Positions 37,730-48,230 of a stretch of DNA of 64,000 nt are shown piece by piece (positions within the stretch are counted from its first letter, which is position 1; each line of letters opens with the position of its first letter). The stretch comes from Yersinia thracica (lineage in GTDB: Bacteria; Pseudomonadota; Gammaproteobacteria; Enterobacterales; Enterobacteriaceae). Position numbers and translations under genes: made by a program. The notes below the pieces were generated by a model. It did not search any database. It was given only the letters and a program-made list of their open reading frames with translations, and was not told where the DNA came from. The stretch spans positions 124,001-188,000 of the forward strand of contig NZ_CABHXX010000030.1 of NCBI RefSeq assembly GCF_902170565.1, read 5' to 3'.

Positions 37730-38332
37730 ATGAAATTGTTCTATAAACCCGGTGCCTGCTCTTTGTCCCCCCATATTGTATTACGTGAAGCGGGGCTAGA
37801 TTTCAGTATTGAAAGCGTCGATCTGGCGACTAAAAAAACTGAAACGGGTGAAGACTATTTGCGCATCAATCCAAAAGGACAAGTCCCTGCTCTGTTACTG
37901 GATGACGGTAGTCTGCTCACCGAAGGTGTCGCTATTGTGCAATATCTGGCAGATATTGTGCCCGATCGTCAGCTCATTGCACCATCAGGCACCCTTTCTC
38001 GCTATCACGCCATTGAGTGGTTAAATTTCGTGGCGACTGAATTACATAAAGGCTTCAGCCCGCTATTTAACCCGAAAACACCCGATGAATATAAAGCGAT
38101 TGCCCGTGAGCGGCTGGATAAACAATTCAGCTACGTCGATAGCGAATTAGCAAAACATGATTATCTGTTAGGCTCAAAATTCAGTGTAGCCGACGCCTAT
38201 CTATTTACGGTCACCCGTTGGGCGAATGCACTGAAGCTTGATATTAAGCAGCGCAGCCATTTAGACAAATATATGGCGCGAGTTGCTGACCGCCCGGCAG
38301 TAAAAGAAGCCCTGGCAGCAGAAAAGATATAA
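37730..38332 (+). CDS. gstA: Glutathione S-transferase GstA
   Basis: Cytosolic beta-class glutathione transferase for conjugation of electrophiles. The 200-residue protein has the beta-class N-terminal thioredoxin fold with Cys10 in [13 protein letters not shown] and the helical C-terminal domain ending in [10 protein letters not shown]. The ATG at 37730 after AAGGAG matches the family; the open frame extends 51 codons upstream without homology. Next to pdxY as in E. coli, but convergent across an ERIC insertion. Confidence 0.95.
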   Translation: MKLFYKPGACSLSPHIVLREAGLDFSIESVDLATKKTETGEDYLRINPKGQVPALLLDDGSLLTEGVAIVQYLADIVPDRQLIAPSGTLSRYHAIEWLNFVATELHKGFSPLFNPKTPDEYKAIARERLDKQFSYVDSELAKHDYLLGSKFSVADAYLFTVTRWANALKLDIKQRSHLDKYMARVADRPAVKEALAAEKI

Positions 38333-38383
38333 AGAAATAAGTCATTAGATTGGTTACAGTGCCCCTGATTAAGGGGCGCTGTA

Positions 38384-38436
38384 TTAAGTAAGTGATTCGG
38401 GTAAGTGCGCGCAGCTAACACCCTTGCAGCTTCAAG
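38384..38436. repeat. Partial ERIC-like element (right half)
   Basis: Repeats AAGTAAGTGATTCGGGTAAG through GCAGCTTCAAG, identical to the right half of the fuller copy that starts 14 bp downstream. It is a truncated duplicate. Confidence 0.8.
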
Positions 38437-38449
38437 CCCGAAAAATCCT

Positions 38450-38557
38450 CAAAGTCATTGGAGTTGCAAGTAGGCAGCAAGCAAACGCATCCCGATGAGC
38501 TTACACAAGTAAGTGATTCGGGTAAGTGCGCGCAGCTAACACCCTTGCAGCTTCAAG
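38450..38557. repeat. ERIC-like element reaching into the pdxY stop codon
   Basis: Starts CAAAGTCATTGGAG, has the central palindrome GATGAGCTTACACAAGTAAG and ends GCAGCTTCAAG. It lacks the TATACCC/GGGTATA tips of the full ERIC, as does the copy after punC. Its last bases supply the TGA stop of the convergent pdxY gene. Confidence 0.8.
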
Positions 38558-39419
38558 GACGCAGAGGATTAGCAGTGAATTGGCGGGTAGGATTAACAAT
38601 TGCATCCTGCGCCGCAACAACCTGAAGTTCATACTCACCCATCTCCTGAGTTTTCAGCATAACGTCATAGACGGCGGCAGTCACATGCTCAAGCGCTTTA
38701 TCCAATGGTTCGCCTTTGAGCAGATTGACCAGCAATAATCCACTCGTCAAATCACCCACACCTACTGGCTGGCGTGCACCAAAATCTACCAGCGGGCGGC
38801 TAATGTGCCAGGCATCATCAGCGGTAACTAATAACATTTCAAAACAGTCCAGGCTATAACCGGCGCGGCTCAAATGCTTGACCAAAACAACTTTCGGCCC
38901 TTTAGCAACAAGGTCACGGGCGACCTTAACAGCTTGTTCGACATTTTCGACCCGCGCACCACTGAGTTGCTCCAGTTCGAGCAGATTAGGCGCAATGATA
39001 TCGCTGGCCGGTAATGCCTCTTGGCAGAAAAACTCTGCCACACCCGGTGCGACAATACAGCCTTTTTCAGGATGCCCCATGACCGGGTCACAAAAATACC
39101 AGGCATTAGGATTGGCCTGTTTGACGCGCGCGACGGCCGCCAAAATATGGCTACCTTGTTCCGGTGAACCAATATAACCACTCAATACGGCATCACAATC
39201 TTTCAGTCTGCCAATATCGGCAATACCTTGAACAATTTCAGTCAGATGGCTGGCTGGCATGACACATCCCGACCAATGACCATATTGAGTATGATTCGAA
39301 AACTGGACAGTATTCAGCGGCCAGACATTAACACCCATCCGGCGCATAGGAAACTCAGCCGCACTATTACCAGCATGGCCAAAAACAACATGGGACTGAA
39401 TTGAAAGTATATTTTTCAT
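38553..39419 (-). CDS. pdxY: Pyridoxal kinase PdxY
   Basis: Ribokinase-fold kinase that phosphorylates pyridoxal in the B6 salvage pathway. The 288-residue protein shows the PdxK/Y motifs: [17 protein letters not shown] at the N-terminus, [13 protein letters not shown] near residue 108, and the anion hole and catalytic Asp in [14 protein letters not shown] near 220. The C-terminus ends NPLRP with a TGA that lies inside an ERIC-like repeat, so its last codons may be element-derived. Follows tyrS on the same strand. Confidence 0.95.
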   Translation of the reverse strand: MKNILSIQSHVVFGHAGNSAAEFPMRRMGVNVWPLNTVQFSNHTQYGHWSGCVMPASHLTEIVQGIADIGRLKDCDAVLSGYIGSPEQGSHILAAVARVKQANPNAWYFCDPVMGHPEKGCIVAPGVAEFFCQEALPASDIIAPNLLELEQLSGARVENVEQAVKVARDLVAKGPKVVLVKHLSRAGYSLDCFEMLLVTADDAWHISRPLVDFGARQPVGVGDLTSGLLLVNLLKGEPLDKALEHVTAAVYDVMLKTQEMGEYELQVVAAQDAIVNPTRQFTANPLRP

Positions 39420-39450
39420 TGGTACGGCCTAAAGTGAATAAACCATCAGC

Positions 39451-39484
39451 AAAAAAAATAAGGAGCAAGCTTGCCCCTTATTTT
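39451..39484 (-). terminator. Terminator between tyrS and pdxY
   Basis: Read on the reverse strand: AATAAGGGGCAAG / CTTGCTCCTTATT stem followed by a run of T. It lies after tyrS and before pdxY, so it would partly separate the two. Confidence 0.85.
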
Positions 39485-39493
39485 CTTTTACTC

Positions 39494-40768
39494 TTACAGC
39501 CAGCTAATCAGGCAATAATGTTTTTTGCCACGGCGCAATAAGGTATAGCGCCCAAATAGACGGTCAGTATCCGCGAAAGTGTATTCCGGATCGGATTGCT
39601 TCTCACCATTGATAGCCACAGCATTGGAGCTAATCATGGTGCGCGCTTGACCACGGGAGGGCACCAACTCTGCATTGACCAACGCTTGCTGCAAATCGGC
39701 ATCACGGGTCAGTTCAATGGTCGGCATGCCATCTTGCGCCAACTGAGCAAAGTCAGCTTCTGTCATCTGGTTTAAATCACCGGAAAACAAACTTGCAGTG
39801 ATACGTTTAGCCGCCGCCAGCCCCTCTTCGCCATGTACCATGCCCGTGACATTTTCTGCCAACACGTACTGAGCGCGCGGGGCTTTACCGCTGTTTTTAT
39901 CTTCTTCTTCCAGCGCATTTATTTCTTCCAAGCTCATGAAAGTAAAAAATTTCAGGAAGCGATAAACGTCAGCATCTGCGGTATTGATCCAGAACTGGTA
40001 GAATTTGTAAGGGCTGGTTTTCTTCGGATCAAGCCATACTGCGCCACCTTCAGTTTTACCGAATTTGGTGCCATCGGCTTTGGTGATCAATGGGACGGTC
40101 AGACCATAAACCTGCTGCTGGTGAAGGCGGCGAGTCAAATCGATACCCGAGGTAATGTTACCCCATTGGTCAGAACCCCCAATTTGCAGTGCCACACCGT
40201 GCGCTTTATTCAGGCAAGCAAAATCATAAGCTTGCAGCAAATTGTAGGAAAATTCAGTAAATGAAATACCGCTATCGTCGCGATTCAAGCGCTGTTTAAC
40301 GGCCTCTTTATTAATCATCTGATTAACCGAGAAGTGTTTGCCGATATCACGCAGGAAAGTCAGTACATTCATGCCACCAAACCAATCATAGTTGTTGGCT
40401 GCAATAGCACTGTTTTCACCGCATTCAAAATCCAGGAATGGCGACACTTGTCGGCGAATTTTTTCCACCCACTCATTCACAGTGTCTTCCGTATTCAGTT
40501 TACGTTCGCTGGCTTTGAAGCTTGGGTCACCAATCATACCGGTAGCACCACCGACTAAAGCGACCGGGCGATGCCCTGCCAGTTGGAAGCGCTTTAAGCA
40601 TAACAACGGAACCAGATGACCCAAATGCAAGCTGTCTGCGGTCGGATCGAACCCGCAATACAGTGAAATTGGCCCTTGCGCCAGTCTCTCTGCTAACGCG
40701 TCTTCATCCGTAACCTGGGCAACGAGGCCCCGCTCTTGCAATTGTTTAATCAGGTTGCTGCTGGTCAT
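39494..40768 (-). CDS. tyrS: Tyrosyl-tRNA synthetase
   Basis: Class I aminoacyl-tRNA synthetase that charges tRNA-Tyr. The 424-residue protein has the HIGH-equivalent HLGHL (in [12 protein letters not shown]), the KMSKS-equivalent KFGKT, the tyrosine-binding YCGFDPT and [10 protein letters not shown] segments and a C-terminal S4 RNA-binding domain ([20 protein letters not shown]). The ATG at 40768 is the family start; the frame continues 4 codons upstream. A three-copy tandem repeat and an ERIC element lie in the upstream region. Confidence 0.97.
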   Translation of the reverse strand: MTSSNLIKQLQERGLVAQVTDEDALAERLAQGPISLYCGFDPTADSLHLGHLVPLLCLKRFQLAGHRPVALVGGATGMIGDPSFKASERKLNTEDTVNEWVEKIRRQVSPFLDFECGENSAIAANNYDWFGGMNVLTFLRDIGKHFSVNQMINKEAVKQRLNRDDSGISFTEFSYNLLQAYDFACLNKAHGVALQIGGSDQWGNITSGIDLTRRLHQQQVYGLTVPLITKADGTKFGKTEGGAVWLDPKKTSPYKFYQFWINTADADVYRFLKFFTFMSLEEINALEEEDKNSGKAPRAQYVLAENVTGMVHGEEGLAAAKRITASLFSGDLNQMTEADFAQLAQDGMPTIELTRDADLQQALVNAELVPSRGQARTMISSNAVAINGEKQSDPEYTFADTDRLFGRYTLLRRGKKHYCLISWL

Positions 40769-40778
40769 CAACGACTCC

Positions 40779-40828
40779 ATTGTTTTTCACAAAAATTGTT
40801 TTTCACAAAAAAATTGTTTTTCACAAAC
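40779..40828. repeat. Tandem repeat, three copies, upstream of tyrS
   Basis: The unit ATTGTTTTTCACAAAA occurs three times (16-18 bp period), starting 10 bases before the tyrS ATG, that is in its leader region. Confidence 0.85.
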
Positions 40829-40853
40829 GTGTTTTTACGAGGTAACGCGGATT

Positions 40854-40980
40854 TATACCCTAAATAATTCGAGTTGCAGGAAGGCGACAATTGAGCAAAT
40901 TCCCAGGAGCTTACTCAAGTAAGTGACTGGGGTGAACGAAAGCAGTCAACGCGCATGCAGCTTGAAGTATGATGGGTATA
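40854..40980. repeat. ERIC element, full length (127 bp)
   Basis: Begins TATACCC and ends GGGTATA, with the classical core GAGCTTACTCAAGTAAGTGA then CTGGGGTGA. Its 127-bp length is the canonical ERIC length. It lies between pdxH and tyrS. Confidence 0.95.
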
Positions 40981-41022
40981 GAATAAAGCGCCCGCCGCAC
41001 GAGCGCCAGAATTTCATCACTC

Positions 41023-41670
41023 TCACGGCGCTAAACGGTCAATTTCCCATGCATTTGCATCCCGTTGATAGATAAAACGGTCATGCAACCGGTGTTCGCC
41101 GCCTTGCCAGAACTCGACCGAGTCGAATTTAACGCGGAACCCGCCCCAAAAACTGGGCAGCGGCACATCACCTTGTTGGAATTTTTGCTTGAGCTCAAGA
41201 AATTTACTTTCCAGTACCCCGCGGGCGGAAATTCGTGAAGATTGCTGGGATACCCAAGCGCCAATCTGGCTATCTTTCGGACGGGAACTGAAGTATTTCA
41301 GCACTTCGAGGGTGGAAAGGCGCTCTGCTTTGCCAAGGAAAATGACTTGCCGGTCGAGCATATGCCAGGGGAATAATAAGCTGATATGCGGATTTTCAGC
41401 TAATTGCTGCGCTTTGCGACTGCCTAAGTTGGTATAGAACACCAAACCCTGATCGTCATAATGCTTCAACAGCACAATCCGCTGATAAGGCTGGCCATTG
41501 GCATCGACTGTTGCCACACACATGGCCGTCGGGTCTGGCAAGCGTGCATCACAGGCCTGTTTGAGCCAGCGCTCAAACAACGCCAATGGATTTTCGGTTA
41601 AATCGCTACGGCGTAGACCACCGCGAATATATTCACGGCGCAAGTCTGCTACATCAAAATTGTCGGTCAT
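41023..41670 (-). CDS. pdxH: Pyridoxine/pyridoxamine 5'-phosphate oxidase
   Basis: FMN enzyme that oxidises PNP or PMP to the cofactor pyridoxal phosphate. The 215-residue protein has the FMN-binding [24 protein letters not shown] region, [12 protein letters not shown], and the C-terminal signature [25 protein letters not shown]. The ATG at 41670 matches E. coli; an upstream extension of 23 codons is not conserved. Upstream of the tyrS-pdxY pair, as in E. coli. Confidence 0.96.
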   Translation of the reverse strand: MTDNFDVADLRREYIRGGLRRSDLTENPLALFERWLKQACDARLPDPTAMCVATVDANGQPYQRIVLLKHYDDQGLVFYTNLGSRKAQQLAENPHISLLFPWHMLDRQVIFLGKAERLSTLEVLKYFSSRPKDSQIGAWVSQQSSRISARGVLESKFLELKQKFQQGDVPLPSFWGGFRVKFDSVEFWQGGEHRLHDRFIYQRDANAWEIDRLAP

Positions 41671-41777
41671 ATAAGCTCGGTCAGGCACAGGAAAGCAGTG
41701 ATGATTATTCTGCCCTTGCAGCAGCAGAATCACAATCACCTTAAGCCAGCAACAGCCTGATTACTTGATCAAAGTAT

Positions 41778-42098
41778 TTATTTTATCAACACACAGTCAT
41801 TGATAATGACTTTTTCGTCACGCTCAACAAAAGCAGTATTTCCTTTCGACCAGAAAGTATAGTGACCATCACTGTATTTGGCACCAGACGCCGCGCGCAC
41901 TTGTGGCAAGGTCAGCTGTTCACCATCTAAAACAAAGCTGACTTTATCTTGCTTATTGTCTTGCATCACTTTCAGCTTGGTGGTGCCACATTGATAATGC
42001 AAAGTTTCACTCTTAGTGGGTTCTAGCAAACTGCACCCCGCCAGCATCAATACAGCCACTGCGCCGAATACGGTTGTCGTGCCCAATACATATTTCAT
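41778..42098 (-). CDS. mliC: Lysozyme inhibitor lipoprotein MliC
   Basis: Membrane-bound inhibitor of C-type lysozyme. The 106-residue precursor has a signal peptide with lipobox VLMLAGC (Cys22) and a small beta-barrel domain with LHYQCG, SGAKYSDGHYTFWSKG (the inhibitory loop carrying the conserved Ser/Tyr) and a second cysteine near the end for the disulfide. It helps resist host lysozyme. Lies between anmK and pdxH as in E. coli (ydhA). Confidence 0.92.
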   Translation of the reverse strand: MKYVLGTTTVFGAVAVLMLAGCSLLEPTKSETLHYQCGTTKLKVMQDNKQDKVSFVLDGEQLTLPQVRAASGAKYSDGHYTFWSKGNTAFVERDEKVIINDCVLIK

Positions 42099-42153
42099 TT
42101 TGCCGTCCTTATTGCGTGAATAAACCAGCGTAATCCAGGGCAGCTTAGCACTG

Positions 42154-43266
42154 TCATCGTAAGGATACAGGATAGACTGCTCCTAAAATGGTCTCGCAAC
42201 TGGCACCCGTTACCGAGGGCAAATTGCCCGATTTACCGGATAAAGTTCGGAATGCCAGCCAGGCGAAAGCCAGCGCTTCCATATCATCGCCACTGACGCC
42301 AAAATCATCGGTGACACAGACTTCAGTACCCGGCAACAAGGTTGACATCCGCGACATCACTAATGGATTGCGCGCCCCGCCCCCGCAGACCAATAACCGC
42401 TCACAACCTCCGGCTAACTGCACTTGCTCGGCAATAGACAGTGCGGTTAGCTCCGCTAAGGTCGCCTGAACATCCTCAGGTTTTATGTTCGGAATTTTAG
42501 TCAATTGCTCATCCAACCACCCGGCATTAAAATATTCGCGCCCGGTGCTTTTCGGCGCGGGTTTGGCAAAGTAGGGATCACTGAACATCAGCTTCAGTAG
42601 TGGCTGATTAACCCGCCCTGACTGGGCCCAAGCGGCGTCTTTGTCATAAGGTAAGGAGCGATTGCGCCAAATCCAGCTATCCATCAGCATATTCCCTGGC
42701 CCAGTATCAAAACCGCGCACCGGCGAATCAGGTAATAGCAGAGATAAATTCGCAATGCCGCCAATGTTCAAAACCATCCGCCGCTCAGTGGAATGGGCTA
42801 ACAATGCATGGTGGAAGGCCGGAACCAGAGGTGCGCCCTGCCCGCCATAGGCCATATCCCGGCGACGAAAGTCCCCGACAGTGGCAATTTTTGTCATAGC
42901 AGCAATGCGGTTGTTATCACCTAATTGCAGGGTAAAGGCCGGCTCTCCCAGCGGCTCATGCCATACTGTTTGCCCGTGACAGCCAATGGCGGTGATATCT
43001 TGCCCCGTCAACCCCTCTTTGGCCAATAGCGCCAGCACGGCTTCGGCAAATAATATCCCCAATTGGGCATCGAGCTTACCCACGGCTGACAGTGTGGTTG
43101 ACTGCCCCTGACACATGCCAAGAATGTCTTTCTTCAGTTGTAGCGGCATCGGGTGGCAATAACTGGCCTGCTGAGCCACCATGCGCTCATCAATGGCGGC
43201 CAGCACGACGTCAACACCATCCAGACTGGTTCCTGACATAACTCCAATAAAACGGCCTGATTTCAT
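42154..43266 (-). CDS. anmK: Anhydro-N-acetylmuramic acid kinase
   Basis: ASKHA-fold kinase that opens and phosphorylates 1,6-anhydroMurNAc, a step in peptidoglycan recycling. The 370-residue protein has the phosphate-binding [14 protein letters not shown] at the N-terminus, GHGQTV-like [10 protein letters not shown] with [22 protein letters not shown] and VCGGGARNP. The ATG at 43266 follows AAGG and matches E. coli; the frame extends 14 codons upstream. It complements mppA, mpaA, ycjG and mepH in this window. Confidence 0.95.
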   Translation of the reverse strand: MKSGRFIGVMSGTSLDGVDVVLAAIDERMVAQQASYCHPMPLQLKKDILGMCQGQSTTLSAVGKLDAQLGILFAEAVLALLAKEGLTGQDITAIGCHGQTVWHEPLGEPAFTLQLGDNNRIAAMTKIATVGDFRRRDMAYGGQGAPLVPAFHHALLAHSTERRMVLNIGGIANLSLLLPDSPVRGFDTGPGNMLMDSWIWRNRSLPYDKDAAWAQSGRVNQPLLKLMFSDPYFAKPAPKSTGREYFNAGWLDEQLTKIPNIKPEDVQATLAELTALSIAEQVQLAGGCERLLVCGGGARNPLVMSRMSTLLPGTEVCVTDDFGVSGDDMEALAFAWLAFRTLSGKSGNLPSVTGASCETILGAVYPVSLR

Positions 43267-43629
43267 AGCAATGACCTTATTTCCCATTGAGGGACAAAAT
43301 AGCAACAAGACTTTGCGCCGGCTAAGTCAGAATAATAAAATTAACACCATGAAAAGATATACTTTTTTAAGTGTATACCGCCATAGGGGCATGTCTTAAA
43401 GAAGGTTTTTTATTTGCAGGAAGAGTCACATAAAAGTTATTGATGCTGACATTTTCGTTTACAGCATGATATTTCTGACTTTAAGAAAGTTAAACCGCCG
43501 TTTAATATTGGTTGAGCTATCACCCGCTAAGCTGCGGATCCATTGATGTGGTCGAAAACTTAAACGACCATCAAAAATAAGTTAAGTAGTGAAATAAATA
43601 CTGGGGTAAGCCATACTTTATGCAAATAC

Positions 43630-43756
43630 TATACCCTAAATAATTCGAGTTGTAGGAAGGCGGCAACTGAGCGAACCCCCAATAGCTTACATAAGTAAGT
43701 GACTGGGGTTAACGAAGGCAGCCAACACACATGCAGCTTGAAGTATGACGGGTATA
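43630..43756. repeat. ERIC element, full length (127 bp), upstream of slyB
   Basis: TATACCC and GGGTATA ends, core TAGCTTACATAAGTAAGTGA then CTGGGG. It is about 77 bp before the slyB ATG, so it overlaps or displaces slyB control sequences. The remaining part of the anmK-slyB gap (43267-43629) shows nothing I recognise. Confidence 0.95.
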
Positions 43757-43833
43757 GGCCGTCAATAGGCTGGATTTGGATATACCAGACATACTGAACC
43801 GTAATACGGTTATGCATTTTAATAGGAGTTTTT

Positions 43834-44301
43834 ATGATCAAGCCATTAATCGCCATCGCTATTGCTGCGGTAACTCTAACCGGTTGTGCCAACAACAACA
43901 CCTTGTCTGGTGACGTTTTTAGTGCATCACAAGCCAAACAAGTACAAACGGTGACTTACGGCACATTGCTTTCCGTTCGTCCGGTCACCATCCAAGGCGG
44001 CGATGACAACAATGTTATGGGCGCTATCGGTGGTGCTGTTCTGGGCGGTTTCCTGGGGAATACTGTTGGTGGCGGTACCGGACGTAGTCTGGCGACGGCG
44101 GCGGGTGCAGTGGCCGGTGGTATGGCAGGACAAGGTGTTCAGGGTGCAATGAACCGTACTGACGGCGTGCAACTTGAAGTGCGTAAAGATGATGGCACAA
44201 CCATTCTGGTGGTTCAGAAACAAGGCCCAACCCGCTTTAGCGTAGGCCAGCGCGTTATGCTCGCCAGCAGCGGCAGCACCGTCACTGTTAGCCCGCGCTA
44301 A
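43834..44301 (+). CDS. slyB: Outer-membrane lipoprotein SlyB
   Basis: Glycine-rich outer-membrane lipoprotein, PhoPQ-controlled in enteric bacteria, that helps stabilise outer-membrane proteins under stress. The 155-residue precursor has a lipobox VTLTGC (Cys18), a glycine-zipper region (GAIGGAVLGGFLGNTVGGGTGRSLATAAGAVAGG, in two parts, residues 63-97) and a C-terminal beta domain. A good AGGAG lies before the ATG. A shared bidirectional terminator separates it from slyA. Confidence 0.95.
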   Translation: MIKPLIAIAIAAVTLTGCANNNTLSGDVFSASQAKQVQTVTYGTLLSVRPVTIQGGDDNNVMGAIGGAVLGGFLGNTVGGGTGRSLATAAGAVAGGMAGQGVQGAMNRTDGVQLEVRKDDGTTILVVQKQGPTRFSVGQRVMLASSGSTVTVSPR

Positions 44302-44358
44302 TTAATGGCGCATGCAGTAACAGTGCATTAATAACAGCGCACGCGTGATGTCATCGAT

Positions 44359-44396
44359 AAAAGCCAGAGATCATAACGATCTCTGGCTTATTTTTA
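44359..44396. terminator. Bidirectional terminator between slyB and slyA
   Basis: AGCCAGAGATC / GATCTCTGGCT stem with a short loop, T-rich on the right and A-rich on the left, between convergent genes. Confidence 0.85.
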
Positions 44397-44444
44397 CGGC
44401 TAAAAATTTTCTTTCTGCTGTGAATAGAGTCGTAACGCTTTATT

Positions 44445-44888
<444 letters not shown>

Positions 44889-44891
44889 TTA

Positions 44892-44903
44892 TTTAGCGTG
44901 CTA
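44892..44903. promoter_or_regulatory. Possible SlyA box
   Basis: TTAGCGTGCTAG matches 9 of 12 positions of the SlyA consensus TTAGCAAGCTAA and lies 16 bp upstream of slyA, in the gap with the divergent ydhI operon. Confidence 0.45.
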
Positions 44904-45056
44904 GCATAACTACCAGAGTCCAGTCTATTTTGAGTAATTAACATTAAAAACACAAATGTATATATACCGTCGATGCTAGGACAATAGCAATAAATACGGA
45001 AAATCCTTTAAAAATATTTATGAATTTACTTAAATTACCACTTAAGGATTAACCTT

Positions 45057-45293
45057 ATGTATGTATCAATATTATCCGCAAAGGCACCCTTATCAGATTT
45101 GGTATTAGGTGCGTCTATCTATTTTCCACCAATATTCAAGGCAGTTATACTAGGTTTGGTGCTATGGCTATTGATCCATCATGTGCTGCGGAATTGGATC
45201 TACTCTGGTGATATCTGGCATCCAATATTAATGGATCTGTCCATTTTTGTCATTGCAGTCAGCGTTTCTTTATGGATATTAGCCAGTTGGTAA
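45057..45293 (+). CDS. ydhI: DUF1656 membrane protein YdhI
   Basis: A 78-residue inner-membrane protein with two transmembrane helices ([18 protein letters not shown] and [19 protein letters not shown]). The DUF1656 family (YdhI, AaeX) is always found ahead of an HlyD-type adaptor and a FUSC-type transporter. First gene of the ydhIJK operon, 6 bp before ydhJ; expression is probably linked to SlyA, which is divergent. Confidence 0.9.
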   Translation: MYVSILSAKAPLSDLVLGASIYFPPIFKAVILGLVLWLLIHHVLRNWIYSGDIWHPILMDLSIFVIAVSVSLWILASW

Positions 45294-45299
45294 ATTGAT

Positions 45300-46157
45300 A
45301 TGAATCATCCCTCTCTTAAATATTTCTCTTCGGTCATCGTGTTCGCCCTCGCACTCTGTGCCGGTTGGTGGATGTGGAATTATTATATGCAATCCCCCTG
45401 GACTCGCGATGGTAAAGTCCGGGCAGAATTAGTCAGTATCACACCAGAAGTCTCTGGCCGATTGGTTAAAATATTAGTTCATGATAACCAGTTAGTAAGC
45501 TCGGGTAGCTTATTATTTGTGATTGACCCACAACCCTATCAATTGGCTCTGGATAATGCTCAAGCCGCCGTAGTGCGTGCTCAGGCTGAATTAGCCAAAG
45601 CCAATCATGAAGCCGAACGTCGCCGAAACTTACCTAAAAACATCATTTCAGGTGAAGATCTTGATATCGCCAATTTAACCGCGGACAGCATGAAAGCGGC
45701 CTATCAAGGCGCGCTGGCAAACCTCGAACAAGCGAAGTGGAACCTCAGCAAAACCAACATTTATGCCCCAACCAACGGGTACATCACCAACTTACAAACC
45801 CGCGTAGGTGACTATGCCACTACCGGCACTCCATTAGTCGCGCTAATCGATACTGATTCATTCTATGTGATGGGCTATTTCGAAGAAACCAAACTAAGGC
45901 ACATTAGCGAAGGTAATAAAGCCAATATAGTTTTGTATAATGGCAACATTCCTTTACAGGGGGTGGTGGAAAGTATTGGTCGCGCCATTTATGACCAAAG
46001 TGTCGATACCGGCGGTAATTTATTGGTGGATGTGAAACCGAATGTGCCCTGGGTACGGCTGGCACAGCGGGTTCCGGTGAGGATTAAATTGTTGGATGTC
46101 CCCGCTGATGTCACATTGATTGCTGGCACCACCTGCACCATTTCGCTGGTGGATTAA
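45300..46157 (+). CDS. ydhJ: Membrane fusion protein YdhJ (HlyD/AaeA type)
   Basis: Periplasmic adaptor of a putative efflux pump. The 285-residue protein has an N-terminal membrane anchor (VIVFALALCAGWWMWNYYM), the lipoyl half-motifs (VRAELVSITPEVSGRLVKILVHDNQLVSSGSLLFVIDP and NIYAPTNGYITNLQTRVGDYATTG, each longer than quoted pieces), a short coiled coil and a beta-barrel domain. Four bases separate it from ydhK. Confidence 0.92.
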   Translation: MNHPSLKYFSSVIVFALALCAGWWMWNYYMQSPWTRDGKVRAELVSITPEVSGRLVKILVHDNQLVSSGSLLFVIDPQPYQLALDNAQAAVVRAQAELAKANHEAERRRNLPKNIISGEDLDIANLTADSMKAAYQGALANLEQAKWNLSKTNIYAPTNGYITNLQTRVGDYATTGTPLVALIDTDSFYVMGYFEETKLRHISEGNKANIVLYNGNIPLQGVVESIGRAIYDQSVDTGGNLLVDVKPNVPWVRLAQRVPVRIKLLDVPADVTLIAGTTCTISLVD

Positions 46158-46160
46158 GCC

Positions 46161-48206
46161 ATGCGCCTCACTCTCCCCTCATGGCAGCAAACGCCTTGGG
46201 GTAAGGCTAATGCGGGTCAGTGGCGTTACGCACTGCGTAATTCGCTGGCCATGTGTTTATCCCTGTGGATTGCGTTTACGCTGAATCTAGATGAGCCCTA
46301 CTGGGCGATGACCTCCGCGGCGGTGGTCAGTTTCCCGACCATCGGGGGCGTCATCAGCAAGAGTATCGGGCGGGTTATCGGCAGCCTGATGGGTGCTGCG
46401 GCATCATTGATGATTGCCGGCCATTGCCTAAATGACCCCTGGCTGTTTACCTTTGTGATTGCCGCCTGGATTGGCCTCTGTACTTTTGTCTCAAATCACT
46501 ATCAAAATAACGTTTCCTATGCTTTTGCTTTAGCCGGCTACACCACCGCGATCATCGCTTTTTCTACCGTCAATACCACTGACACACAGCAAATCTTTGA
46601 TATCGCCCAAGCCCGAGTCTGTGAGGTCATTACCGGCATTCTCTGCGGCGGTCTGATGATGATGCTGCTCCCCAGCACTTCAGATGGCGAAGCACTGCTG
46701 ACATCATTGCGCCGTATGCAATCCCGCTTGCTGGAACACGCAGAATTATTGTGGCAAACCGAGCAAGCACCACAAATTCGCACTTCACATGAGGGGGTGA
46801 TTGGGCAAATCCTCACCATGAATCTACTGCGCATTCAGGCATTTTGGAGTCATTACCGCTGGCGGCGGCAAAATAATGTATTGAATTTTATTCTGCATCG
46901 CCAGCTACGCATCACCAGTGTGATTACCAGTTTGCGCCGCATGCTCGTTAACTGGCCATCGCCGCCAGAGAATCTGCCAGCCGTGCTCGCGCAATTGTTA
47001 GCGGCCTTGCAGCAACCGGGCTGTGATAAATACCAAATAGGCAGGATCCTGCAAAAAATTGCTCCTCATGATGAGTTTGATTATCGCCATCGGGCTTTCT
47101 GGTTAAGATTGCGGCACTTTTGTTGGCTCTATTTGCAGGTTAATCGCTGGCTGGCGCAACTGGATAAAGAACCTGAATCCGGCATGGTGTCACCGCCTCC
47201 AGTGACCTCTCTAGCCCGCCATACCGATACTTATGAGGCCGCCTATAATGGTCTGAGAACCTTTGTTTGCATTGTTATCGGCTGTGCATTCTGGATACAT
47301 ACTCAGTGGAGTTCAGGCAGTGCCGCGCTGGCATTGGCGGCGGTGAGTTGCGTGCTCTACTCCGCCACTCCCTCACCGACGGAAAGTATTGCCACGCTCC
47401 TGAAAGCCATTGTTTTGCTCTCTATCAGCTGCTTTATTCTGAAGTTTGGCGTGATGGTGCAAATTGATGTTTTTTGGCAATTTGCCGTGCTGTTATTCCC
47501 GATTTTAATCACCATGCAAATGATGAAACTTCAGCATCCGGCTTATACCGCCCTGTGGGGGCAATTGATTGTTTTTATGGGGTCGTTTCTGAGTGTGACC
47601 AACCCACCCAGCTATGATTACCAAGAATTTCTGAATGATAATCTTGGCAAGCTAGTGGGCGTGATGTTGGCGGGCGTGGCATTTCAGCTACTGCGCCCCA
47701 GCTCCGATAAACGCAAGAGTCGGCGGATTATTCGTATGTTACGGCGTGATTTTATCGACCAACTCAGCAGCCATCCGCAACAAAGCCAGAATCAGTTTGA
47801 ATCACTGATATATCACCGCATTAATCAGCTCAATCTCAGCAAAGACCAACAGGCGCGCTTGTGGCTGCTCCGCTGGGGCATGGTGCTGCTCAATTGCAGC
47901 CATGTGGTCTGGCAGTTGCGTGATTGGCAAACCACGTCAGCCCCTTTATCCGCGGTGCGGGATGAGTGTATTCACTGTTTGAAAGGCTGCATGACCGAAA
48001 AAGGTGTTCAGCCGACTTCTCTGCAAGCCACGTTGCAGGAATTACAGCGCATGAGTGCAATTTTAGGACAATACCCGGATGCCTCTGGCCGAGAGTTGGC
48101 CGGGCTTATCTGGCGATTGTATTGCTCGCTGACTCAACTGCAGTTGGCGGTGCCGGGCGAGGAAAAGGGTGCCGAAGAGAAAAAAAATAAAATTGCGCCA
48201 GCCTGA
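46161..48206 (+). CDS. ydhK: FUSC-family efflux transporter YdhK (AaeB type)
   Basis: Inner-membrane transporter of the aromatic-acid exporter family, probably exporting aromatic or hydrophobic acids with YdhJ. The 681-residue protein has two blocks of transmembrane helices (about residues 25-165 and 365-510) separated by soluble domains, the layout of AaeB/FUSC proteins. The substrate is not known. Last gene of the operon. Confidence 0.92.
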   Translation: MRLTLPSWQQTPWGKANAGQWRYALRNSLAMCLSLWIAFTLNLDEPYWAMTSAAVVSFPTIGGVISKSIGRVIGSLMGAAASLMIAGHCLNDPWLFTFVIAAWIGLCTFVSNHYQNNVSYAFALAGYTTAIIAFSTVNTTDTQQIFDIAQARVCEVITGILCGGLMMMLLPSTSDGEALLTSLRRMQSRLLEHAELLWQTEQAPQIRTSHEGVIGQILTMNLLRIQAFWSHYRWRRQNNVLNFILHRQLRITSVITSLRRMLVNWPSPPENLPAVLAQLLAALQQPGCDKYQIGRILQKIAPHDEFDYRHRAFWLRLRHFCWLYLQVNRWLAQLDKEPESGMVSPPPVTSLARHTDTYEAAYNGLRTFVCIVIGCAFWIHTQWSSGSAALALAAVSCVLYSATPSPTESIATLLKAIVLLSISCFILKFGVMVQIDVFWQFAVLLFPILITMQMMKLQHPAYTALWGQLIVFMGSFLSVTNPPSYDYQEFLNDNLGKLVGVMLAGVAFQLLRPSSDKRKSRRIIRMLRRDFIDQLSSHPQQSQNQFESLIYHRINQLNLSKDQQARLWLLRWGMVLLNCSHVVWQLRDWQTTSAPLSAVRDECIHCLKGCMTEKGVQPTSLQATLQELQRMSAILGQYPDASGRELAGLIWRLYCSLTQLQLAVPGEEKGAEEKKNKIAPA

Positions 48207-48230
48207 GGCTCGCTGGCGCAGAGAACTCAC

